Assembly (NCBI RefSeq): GCF_902833225.1
Contig: NZ_CADFEI010000001.1
Location: 496,001 to 560,000, forward strand
Length of the DNA stretch: 64,000 nucleotides
Direction of reading: 5' to 3'
Origin: Burkholderia sp. BCC1644
GTDB lineage: Bacteria; Pseudomonadota; Gammaproteobacteria; Burkholderiales; Burkholderiaceae
Positions within the stretch are counted from its first letter, which is position 1. Every line of letters begins with the position of its first letter. The position numbers were made by a program, and so were the translations under genes. Positions 57,969 through 64,000 of the stretch are shown here, piece after piece. The notes beneath the pieces were generated by a model. It was not told the origin of the DNA. It was given only the letters and a program-made list of their open reading frames with translations, and searched no databases.

Positions 57969-59894
57969 ATGAACATTCGTTACCTGCTCGCCACGTCCGC
58001 CGCCTCCGCGCTGCTCGCCCCGATCGCCCATGCCGGCGACACCGCGCTCCAGCCGCCCGCCCAGCCGGCGGAAAGTGTCGACTTGCCGACGATCAGCGTG
58101 ACCGACACGCGTCGCCTGCCCGAATCGTTTGACGGCCGCTATGCGTCGACCCAGGTACTCACGAGAACGGATCTCGACCGGCTGTCGCCGAGCGAGCCGA
58201 GCATCACGCAGGCGCTTGCGATGCTGCCCGGCGTGACCGTTTCGCAGACCGGTGGCCCCGGCTCGTCCGCATCGGTCAGCATCCGCGGCTCGTCGGCGAG
58301 CCAGGTTGCCGTGTTCATCGACGGTATCCGGATCGGCTCGCCGACCACCGGCATCGCACCGTGGGCCGACCTGCCGACCGAAGCGTTCGAACGTGTCGAG
58401 GTGATTTCGGGGCCGGCCGCCGCGTCGTTCGGCGCCAACGCGATGGGCGGTGTCGTGCAACTGTTCACGCGCCGCTCGTCGAACCAGCCGAACCAGACCA
58501 CCGTGTCGGTCGGCGGCGGATCGAACAAGACGTTCGACACGCAGCTGCGCACGTCGGGTACGGTGCCGTCGACCGGGCCGCTCGCCGCGCTTGGCGGGCT
58601 CACCTACTCGCTTGGCCTGCACTCGTACAACACCGCCGGCATCGATTCGACGCGACCCGTCTTGCCGTATCACGAGGACGGCCGCAATCCGTATCACGCG
58701 CAGGATCTCGATGCGCGCCTCGGCTACGCGCGCGACAACTGGTCGATCTCGACCTTCGCGCTGTATCACCGCTCCGACCTGTCCTACGACAACAGCGGCT
58801 ATGCGAACCGCCAGCTCGATCACCAGCTGACGACCGGTCTCGCGTTCCATCTCGACATCACGCCCGATACGCAGTTCGACCAGTCGTTCGGTTATGCGAA
58901 CGATCGCCAGTTCCTCTACGCGAGCGATCCGTCCATCCCGACCGACCAGATCAATTCGCAGCGCATCAGCACGTCGACGTCCCTGACCCATCAGGAGCGC
59001 GGATTCCATCTGTTCGGCCTGCCGCTGTCGGGCGAGAGCAAGCTCGCGTACGACTTCACGCGCGAACAGGCATTCCTGCCGATCGACGCACCCGGCGGCA
59101 TACCGACGCGCAACGACTCCGCGTTCTCGCTGCATCAGTCGGCCACGCTCGGCAGCGTCACGATGTTCCTCGCGGGGCGTCGCGAGATCATCGCCGGACA
59201 AGGCGTGAACACCGGCAATGCCGCGCTGTCGTGGGCGATCACGCCGGTCTACACGGCGCGTGTGTCGTACGGCAATGCGTTCCGCCTGCCGAGTTTCAAC
59301 GACCTGTACTACCCCGGCTACGGCAATCCGAACCTCAGCCCGGAACGCAGCACGTCGGTCGAGGCCGCGCTCGACGCGAACACGTCGTACGGCACGTTCT
59401 CCGCCGCGATCTACGACACGCGCGTCAACAACCTGATCGCGTACAACCCCGCGACGTACTCGCCGATCAACATCGGCCGCGCGCATATTCGCGGGATCGA
59501 CCTGTCGTACAAGGGGACGATCGGCCGCTACACGCCGGTGAGCGTCGCGATCGGCATCCTGAATCCGCAGGACGAGACCAATGACAGCTGGCTGAACCGC
59601 CGGCCACGCCAGACGGTCAGCCTGAACGTGGACCACTCGTGGGACGAACTGCACCTGCACGCGCTCACCACGGGGGCGTCGCTGAACTACGGCGGTACGA
59701 CGTTCGACGATCCGGCCAACACGACGTACCTGCCGTCGTACCTGAGCGTGAACCTGCGCGCGTCGTACCGGATCAATTCGCACCTGACGGTGTCGGCCAC
59801 GCTGTCGAACCTGTTCGACCGGCAATACATGACCGCGTACGGCTACAACACGCTCGGGCGGACTGCGTTCGGGAAGGTCAGTTATACGTTCTGA
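57969..59894 (+). CDS. btuB: TonB-dependent vitamin B12 receptor (BtuB)
   Basis: A 641-residue outer-membrane receptor with signal peptide (MNIRYLLATSAASALLAPIAHA), TonB box near LPTISVTDTR, a plug (ITQALAMLPGVTVSQTGGPGSSASVSIRGSSASQVAVFIDGIRIG; FERVEVISGPAAASFGANAMGGVVQLF) and a barrel ending in Phe (TAYGYNTLGRTAFGKVSYTF). The cobalamin riboswitch upstream identifies the substrate as a cobalamin. ATG 57969 gives a proper signal peptide; longer frames from 57504 would read through the riboswitch. It is monocistronic. Confidence 0.93.
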   Translation: MNIRYLLATSAASALLAPIAHAGDTALQPPAQPAESVDLPTISVTDTRRLPESFDGRYASTQVLTRTDLDRLSPSEPSITQALAMLPGVTVSQTGGPGSSASVSIRGSSASQVAVFIDGIRIGSPTTGIAPWADLPTEAFERVEVISGPAAASFGANAMGGVVQLFTRRSSNQPNQTTVSVGGGSNKTFDTQLRTSGTVPSTGPLAALGGLTYSLGLHSYNTAGIDSTRPVLPYHEDGRNPYHAQDLDARLGYARDNWSISTFALYHRSDLSYDNSGYANRQLDHQLTTGLAFHLDITPDTQFDQSFGYANDRQFLYASDPSIPTDQINSQRISTSTSLTHQERGFHLFGLPLSGESKLAYDFTREQAFLPIDAPGGIPTRNDSAFSLHQSATLGSVTMFLAGRREIIAGQGVNTGNAALSWAITPVYTARVSYGNAFRLPSFNDLYYPGYGNPNLSPERSTSVEAALDANTSYGTFSAAIYDTRVNNLIAYNPATYSPINIGRAHIRGIDLSYKGTIGRYTPVSVAIGILNPQDETNDSWLNRRPRQTVSLNVDHSWDELHLHALTTGASLNYGGTTFDDPANTTYLPSYLSVNLRASYRINSHLTVSATLSNLFDRQYMTAYGYNTLGRTAFGKVSYTF

Positions 59895-59908
59895 TGGCCC
59901 ATCACATC

Positions 59909-59929
59909 GGCGCCTACGTCGCAGGCGCC
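59909..59929 (+). terminator. Hairpin after btuB
   Basis: GGCGCCT (59909-59915) and AGGCGCC (59923-59929) form a 7-bp stem with a 7-nt loop 15 nt after the btuB stop. No T-run. Confidence 0.45.
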
Positions 59930-59963
59930 GGGGCGGACCAGCACGCTCGGCACGCACGAAAAA

Positions 59964-60006
59964 TTGACATCGCAGCAAAACCTAATAGAATTAGTTTTTT
60001 GACTAA
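59964..60006 (+). promoter_or_regulatory. Sigma70 promoter overlapped by palindromes, TetR gene
   Basis: TTGACA (59964-59969), 16 bp, TAGAAT (59986-59991) is a near-consensus promoter. The palindrome CTAAT-AGA-ATTAG (59982-59994) covers the -10, and TTAGT/ACTAA arms (59991-60006) follow. This is a likely autorepression site for the TetR-type gene starting at 60024. Confidence 0.6.
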
Positions 60007-60023
60007 CCTGCATAGCATCCGTC

Positions 60024-60596
60024 ATGGCACGTGCCGGCATTACCGTGGACAAGCTGGTCGAAGCCGGCGCGCAGCTCGCCGATGAAACCGGCTTCGAGCA
60101 GCTCACCGGCGCGGCGCTCGCGCGACACTTCGACGTCAAGCTAGCCAGCCTGTACTCCCATGTCCCGAGTTTCGACGACCTCAAGAGCCGGATCGCGCTG
60201 TTCGCGCTGAAGGAACTCGCCGATCGTGCGACCGACGCGCTGGCCGGCCGCACCGGCAAGGACGCGCTGGCCGCGCTCGCGAACGTCTATCGCGACTATG
60301 CGCGCGCGCATCCCGGCCGCTTTGCGGCCGCGCGCCATCCGGTGAACGCAGAGCGCGCCGCCGAGAGCGCGGGCGGCCGGCTCGTCAGGATGACCTCGGC
60401 CGTGCTGCGCAGCTACGACTTGCCGGAAGCCGAACAGGCCCATGCGATCCGCCTGCTCGGCGGCTTCTTCATGGGCTATGTGACGCTCGAAGGCGCCGGC
60501 GGTTTCTCGCACAGCGCGCCGGATTCCGACGTGTCGTGGTCGCGCAGCCTCGATGCGCTGGACGTGATGCTGCGCCACTGGCCTTCGGCCGCATGA
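60024..60596 (+). CDS. TetR family transcriptional regulator
   Basis: A 190-residue repressor with the N-terminal helix-turn-helix ITVDKLVEAGAQLADETGFEQLTGAALARHFDVKLASLYSHVPSFDDLKSRIA. The all-alpha ligand domain ends GGFFMGYVTLEGAGGFSHSAPDSDVSWSRSLDALDVMLRHW, as in TetR proteins with a WHG-type C-terminal domain. It lies 22 bp before an esterase gene, so the two are probably one operon controlled by the palindromes over its promoter. The ligand may be an ester or an ester-hydrolysis product. Confidence 0.92.
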   Translation: MARAGITVDKLVEAGAQLADETGFEQLTGAALARHFDVKLASLYSHVPSFDDLKSRIALFALKELADRATDALAGRTGKDALAALANVYRDYARAHPGRFAAARHPVNAERAAESAGGRLVRMTSAVLRSYDLPEAEQAHAIRLLGGFFMGYVTLEGAGGFSHSAPDSDVSWSRSLDALDVMLRHWPSAA

Positions 60597-60618
60597 CGCA
60601 CCGGATGGAATTCAAGCG

Positions 60619-61656
60619 ATGAAAGACAAACCTGACGGCGTCCTGCTGCCGAGCCGTGTCGTGCCCTTCCCGGTTTCGATCAGCGACGAAGCACGAACCG
60701 CGTTGCAACGACTGGTCGGCGACGACGGCGTGCCGCTGAATGCGCTGCACGTGATGCCGGCGCCGGACGACGTCGACGCGTGGATGCGTGTGAAAGCGGC
60801 CGCCGACGAGCATTACGCGGCCGCCGTCGAGAAGCTCGCCGGGTATCTGCGTTCGAGCGTCGAGACGATCCAGGCCGGCCACGCGGACGTGCACGTCGCG
60901 ACGCCCGAAACAACGGTGTCCGATGAGTGCGCGTACATCGACCTGCACGGCGGCGCGCTGATCGTCGGCGGCGGTGCCGCTTGCCGCGCCGGCGCGCAGA
61001 TGCAGGCCGACCGGCTCGGCATGCGCTGCTACGGCGTCGACTACCGCATGCCACCCGACCATCCGTATCCGGCCGCGCTCGACGATTGCATCGCCGCCTA
61101 TGCGTTCGTGCTGGAACGCCATGCGCCGGAGAACATCGTCGTCGGCGGCCGCTCGGCCGGCGGCAATCTCGCGGCCGCGATGGTGCTGCGCGCCCGCGAC
61201 GAAGGCTTACCGCTGCCGGCCGCACTCGTCCTGTTGTCGCCGGAAGCCGACCTGACCGAATCCGGAGACAGCTTCGAGACCAACCGGCTCGTCGACGTCG
61301 TGCTGCCGGCTTCGCTGATGGCGAACAACCTGCTCTACGCGAACGGCGCCGAGCTCGCGCATCCGTATCTGTCGCCGCTGTTCGGCGATTTCTCGGCCGG
61401 CTTCCCGCCGACGTTCCTCCAGAGCGGTACGCGCGACCTGTTCCTGTCGAACGCGGTCCGCCTGCATCGCGCGTTGCGGCGCGCGCAGGTGCCGACCGAG
61501 TTGCACGTGTTCGAAGGGATGCCGCACGGCGGGTTCATGGGCGCGCCGGAAGACATCGAACTGAGCCAAGAGATCACGCGCTTCGTGCAGGCGCATGCGC
61601 GGGCGTTGCAAGCGGTCGAAGGCGTTCGACCGAACGGCAGCCCGCTTCGGGCCTAG
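60619..61656 (+). CDS. HSL-type alpha/beta-hydrolase (esterase)
   Basis: A 345-residue hormone-sensitive-lipase-type esterase. The oxyanion motif is CAYIDLHGGALIVGGG, the nucleophile elbow GGRSAGGNLAAAMVL (GxSxG). The catalytic Asp is probably in FLQSGTRDLFLSNAVRLHRALR and His in FEGMPHGGFMG. No signal peptide is visible. It follows the TetR gene and is likely repressed by it. The stop codon lies inside a hairpin shared with the convergent LysE gene. The substrate is unknown; short-chain or hindered esters are typical for the family. Confidence 0.9.
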   Translation: MKDKPDGVLLPSRVVPFPVSISDEARTALQRLVGDDGVPLNALHVMPAPDDVDAWMRVKAAADEHYAAAVEKLAGYLRSSVETIQAGHADVHVATPETTVSDECAYIDLHGGALIVGGGAACRAGAQMQADRLGMRCYGVDYRMPPDHPYPAALDDCIAAYAFVLERHAPENIVVGGRSAGGNLAAAMVLRARDEGLPLPAALVLLSPEADLTESGDSFETNRLVDVVLPASLMANNLLYANGAELAHPYLSPLFGDFSAGFPPTFLQSGTRDLFLSNAVRLHRALRRAQVPTELHVFEGMPHGGFMGAPEDIELSQEITRFVQAHARALQAVEGVRPNGSPLRA

Positions 61657-61676
61657 GGCCTGTTCACGCCCTAGGC
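61651..61676. terminator. Shared hairpin containing both stop codons of convergent genes
   Basis: GCCTAGGGC (61651-61659) pairs with GCCCTAGGC (61668-61676) around an 8-nt loop. The TAG of the esterase (61654-61656) and the TAG of the LysE gene (61671-61673, minus) both lie within the stem. Confidence 0.55.
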
Positions 61677-62303
61677 CAGGCCGCGCATACCCGCGACCAG
61701 CTGGATCGCGCCGAACACCGCGATGACGGCGGCCGATACGCGCGACAACCCGTGCATGAACGCGAACGACATCCTCGTGCGCAGCGCGGCCGTCGCGCCG
61801 CTCAGGCACAGCCACCAGGTTGCCGAACCGACGAACACGCCGGCGACCATCCACTCGACGGCCGGCCGCATCGCGCCTTCGTGCGTGCCTGATAGCGGGC
61901 CGAGTGCCGCGAAAATCCCGACGAACGACAGGATCGTCATCGGGTTCGACAGCGTCAGGCCGAACGTCGTCAGGAAATCGCGCAGAACGGTCGTGCGCGG
62001 CAAGTCGCGTTGCAGCGCGGCCGCGGCCGGCGGCTGGCGCGCGATGGACCACGCGAGCCACACGAGAAACACGCCGCCGCCGATCTTGAGGGCGACGGTC
62101 AGCATCGGGAATGCGGTGACGATGCCCGCGATGCCCAGCGCGCCCATCAGGCCGTAGATCGCATCGGCGCACGCGGCGCCGATACCCGTCGCGAACCCTG
62201 CCTGAAAACCGCGGCTCAGGCTGCGCTGAATGCACAGCATGCCGATCGGGCCGACCGGCACCGCGATCGACAGCCCCATCACGACGGACTTGATGAACAA
62301 CAT
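61671..62303 (-). CDS. LysE/RhtB family amino-acid exporter
   Basis: A 210-residue six-helix inner-membrane exporter of amino acids or related metabolites. The N-terminus MLFIKSVVMGLSIAVPVGPIGMLCIQRSLSRGFQAGFATGIGAACADAIYGLMG is the LysE signature. Further helices include LTVALKIGGGVFLVWLAWSIA and TTFGLTLSNPMTILSFVGIFAAL. AAGGAG precedes ATG 62303. It is divergent from the Lrp-family gene across a 116-bp region with an inverted repeat, the classic exporter/Lrp-type regulator pair. The exported amino acid cannot be identified. Confidence 0.92.
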   Translation of the reverse strand: MLFIKSVVMGLSIAVPVGPIGMLCIQRSLSRGFQAGFATGIGAACADAIYGLMGALGIAGIVTAFPMLTVALKIGGGVFLVWLAWSIARQPPAAAALQRDLPRTTVLRDFLTTFGLTLSNPMTILSFVGIFAALGPLSGTHEGAMRPAVEWMVAGVFVGSATWWLCLSGATAALRTRMSFAFMHGLSRVSAAVIAVFGAIQLVAGMRGLA

Positions 62304-62374
62304 TGCCTGCTCCTTGCGACATGCAACGGGTCGAACAGGCATCGTAGGGAAAGTCCGGTCACCGCTGAATGCGG

Positions 62375-62408
62375 TTTTTAAGGAAAAATAGGCGCTCTAC
62401 CTTAAAAA
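62375..62408. promoter_or_regulatory. Inverted repeat between the divergent LysE and Lrp genes
   Basis: TTTTTAAGG (62375-62383) and CCTTAAAAA (62400-62408) are perfect 9-bp arms around 16 bp, in an AT-rich pocket between divergent starts. A probable Lrp-family operator controlling the exporter and the regulator itself. Confidence 0.6.
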
Positions 62409-62419
62409 ATCCCGCCGCG

Positions 62420-62869
62420 ATGGATGATCTGGACTGGAAGGTATTGGCGCTGCTTCAGGCCAACGGCCGCATCAGCTATACCGAACTCGCGCGCCAGGTT
62501 CACCTGTCGGTGCCGGCGGTGACGGAGCGCGTGAAGCGCCTCGAGGCGTCCGGTGTCGTCGAGGGCTACACGGCGCGAATCAACCCGGTCGCGGCCGGCT
62601 ACCCGGTGAGCGCGCTGATCGGCATCACGGTGCCGCAGCCGGCCAAGGCAAAATTCCTCAAGTTGCTGGAGTCGATTCCCGAAGTCGTCGAATGCCGTCA
62701 CGTGACCGGCGAGGATTCGTACGTGATGCGGTTCGTCGCAACCAGCATGACCCATCTCGAACAGCTGATCGAACGCATCAACCTGTACGGCGAAACGCGC
62801 ACGTCGATCGTGATGTCGACGCCAGTGCCGGTGCGCGGGCTGGCGCGGCCGCCGTCGAAGCTCGGATGA
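62420..62869 (+). CDS. Lrp/AsnC family transcriptional regulator
   Basis: A 149-residue regulator. The winged helix is MDDLDWKVLALLQANGRISYTELARQVHLSVPAVTERVKRLEASGVVEGYTARINPVAAGY; the C-terminal RAM effector domain (GITVPQPAKAKFLKLLESIPEVVECRHVTGEDSYVMRFVATSMTHLEQLIERINLYGETRTSIVMST) binds amino acids. ATG 62420 is chosen over 62369 because upstream residues (RFLRKNRRSTLKNPAA) are atypical and lie in the operator. It should activate the divergent exporter when its amino acid accumulates. Confidence 0.93.
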   Translation: MDDLDWKVLALLQANGRISYTELARQVHLSVPAVTERVKRLEASGVVEGYTARINPVAAGYPVSALIGITVPQPAKAKFLKLLESIPEVVECRHVTGEDSYVMRFVATSMTHLEQLIERINLYGETRTSIVMSTPVPVRGLARPPSKLG

Positions 62870-62959
62870 TGCGTCGATCGGCGCCAGCCGGCCCGTCGAC
62901 GACAAGCCGCCAATTGGCTGCCGGCCCGCCAGTCCGCCGCGGCGATCGACGCACGCCGG

Positions 62960-64000
62960 TTATTTGCCGGCCAGGCCGCCGAGCAGGCCCCCCACCAACG
63001 ACGTCACCGGCGCAAGCGGATTGGCGAGACCGCCCAGCGGCGTGCCGCCGCCCGTGCCGGTCGCGGGACCGTTGTGCACGGTCGCCGGAGTACCGCCGAC
63101 CACGCTCGTCACCAGACCGGAGATCGGCACCGCGCCGTTCGCGCCGCCTGGATTCACGAGGCCGCCCACATTCGTGACCGTGTTGCCGACTGCCTGGACG
63201 AGGTTGCCGACACCGCCGACGAGCGGCTGAGACGACGCGGAGGCCACCTTCGATCCGGCCGACGTGATCGCCGCGCCGACCTGCCCGAGCAGGCCGGCGA
63301 CCGGCTGTCCGAGGCCGGTGGCGGTGCCGACCTGCTGCGTGAGCTGGCCCGCCGTCGTCACGAGCGGCGTGATCGCCGTGCTGATCGCCTGCGTCGTCTG
63401 CTGGACCGGGCCCGACGACAACGCCGCGCCGAGCGTCGCGCCGCCCGTGCGCAGCCCGCCGGCCACCGTGTCGAGCAGCCCGCTGACCGGTGTCGTGAGC
63501 GGCGCCAGCGGCGACAGCGGGCCGGAGCCGAGCGCCTTGACGGTTTCGCTGAGGCCGCTGACAGGGTTGCTGGTCGACGCGACGATGTTGCCGAGGCCGC
63601 CGATCGTCGTGCCGACCGGGTTCGGTACGGTGCCGATCTGGCCGAGGCCGGCACTCACGGCATTCGACGTCGCGCTGATGATCGTGCCGACGCCGGTCAC
63701 CGTGTCGGCCGGCCCGACGGTGACGCCCCTGCTGACGCCGGGGAGGGTGACGCCGGCGAGCGTGGTGCCCGCATCCATCACGATCCCGCCGACGGAGCTG
63801 ACGATGCCGTTCGTGCCCGGCGCGCCGCTGGTGCCCCAGCCGCTTGTGTTACCGCTGCTGGAGCCACTGCTGCTCGACCCGCTGCTGCTCGTGCCACTGC
63901 TGCTTGTGCCGCTGCTGCTCGTGCCACTGCTGCTCGTGCCGCTGCTGCTTGTGCCGCTGCTGCTCGTGCCGCTGCTGCTTGTGCCGCTGCTGCTCGTGCC
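62960..64000 (-). CDS. Collagen-like/repeat surface protein, C-terminal part (start outside window)
   Basis: The last ~346 residues of a larger protein. The first visible part is a GTSSS repeat tract (63866-64000), then a short SGWGTSGAPGTNG linker, then a ~290-residue Gly/Val/Thr/Ala/Leu-rich region with recurring amphipathic turns (GLGNIVASTSNPVSGLSETV, VSGLLDTVAGGLRTGGATLGAAL, GVGNLVQAVGNTVTNVGGLV) ending SLVGGLLGGLAGK. It has no Cys and no charged clusters. This layout matches Burkholderia proteins annotated as collagen-like triple-helix repeat proteins, whose N-terminal signal and repeats would lie beyond position 64000. The function is probably at the cell surface or secreted. Confidence 0.75.
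   Translation of the reverse strand, partial: GTSSSGTSSSGTSSSGTSSSGTSSSGTSSSGTSSSGTSSSGSSSSGSSSGNTSGWGTSGAPGTNGIVSSVGGIVMDAGTTLAGVTLPGVSRGVTVGPADTVTGVGTIISATSNAVSAGLGQIGTVPNPVGTTIGGLGNIVASTSNPVSGLSETVKALGSGPLSPLAPLTTPVSGLLDTVAGGLRTGGATLGAALSSGPVQQTTQAISTAITPLVTTAGQLTQQVGTATGLGQPVAGLLGQVGAAITSAGSKVASASSQPLVGGVGNLVQAVGNTVTNVGGLVNPGGANGAVPISGLVTSVVGGTPATVHNGPATGTGGGTPLGGLANPLAPVTSLVGGLLGGLAGK
63866..64000 (-). repeat. Tandem 15-bp repeats encoding GTSSS
   Basis: Nine consecutive 15-bp units (consensus GGCACGAGCAGCAGC with AAG/GAG and AGT/AGC variants) encode GTSSS, with the last unit diverged to GSSSS. The units differ at a few third positions. It continues to the window edge, so the total number is unknown. 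Such tracts can change length by slippage or recombination. Confidence 0.9.

Overview
The window is GC-rich DNA (roughly two-thirds G+C, strong third-position GC bias, AGGAG-type ribosome sites) that looks like a Burkholderia cepacia-complex genome, most likely a secondary chromosome. This rests on the gene families present: RdgC, a riboswitch-controlled second lumazine synthase, a fused amino-acid ABC permease/ATPase, a long-form isocitrate lyase, GTP-type PEP carboxykinase and many SDR/NTF2 catabolic cassettes. No tRNA, rRNA, CRISPR array, insertion sequence or prophage was seen. The gene content is metabolic and regulatory rather than mobile.

Layout. 1-3.3 kb: a minus-strand molybdenum hydroxylase pair (2Fe-2S subunit, cut by the edge, and Tat-exported large subunit). 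3.8-9.7 kb: a membrane GGDEF protein, a small sigma54-type orphan gene, a DoeB-like deacetylase, RdgC and a zinc-ribbon membrane protein. 10.2-17.1 kb: a six-gene plus-strand operon (GNAT, two solute-binding proteins, two flavin monooxygenases, permease/ATPase fusion). Its gene set resembles the Bacillus ytm/ytn operon for S-substituted cysteine salvage. 17.2-19.3 kb: a convergent sulfonate-type monooxygenase and binding protein. 19.6-20.9 kb: an alpha/beta hydrolase overlapping a MarR regulator, preceded by two near-identical palindromes whose relative also lies before the molybdenum hydroxylase operon.

21.4-28.2 kb: a secreted Asp-box protein, RibH2 behind an FMN riboswitch, a ZnuD-like TonB receptor behind a near-perfect Zur box, and a chemoreceptor with a candidate sigma28 promoter. 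28.7-34.4 kb: OtsA, an FtsH paralogue and an AcpA-type phosphatase with a Pho-box-like site. 34.5-47.9 kb: a catabolic region with an FAD steroid-dehydrogenase-like enzyme, two NTF2-SDR clusters, EthD and PEP carboxykinase, followed by isocitrate lyase. The last two would turn C2/C4 products into sugar, so the block fits growth on an unidentified cyclic or fatty-acid-like substrate.

49.9-52.5 kb: a YbaK protein, a DauR/YheO-type regulator and a hydroxyaspartate ammonia-lyase-like enzyme, then a small secreted protein. 52.5-57.5 kb: a third SDR/MDR/Dabb cluster read away from an AraC regulator. 57.5-59.9 kb: a cobalamin riboswitch and BtuB. 60.0-61.7 kb: a TetR regulator with an HSL-type esterase. 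61.7-62.9 kb: a LysE exporter divergent from an Lrp regulator. 63-64 kb: the C-terminal part of a collagen-like repeat protein running off the edge.

Metal, vitamin and nutrient control is unusually legible here (Zur, FMN, B12, possible Pho, sigma54, sigma28). The substrates of the SDR clusters and of the cysteine-salvage-like operon are inferred from gene content only.
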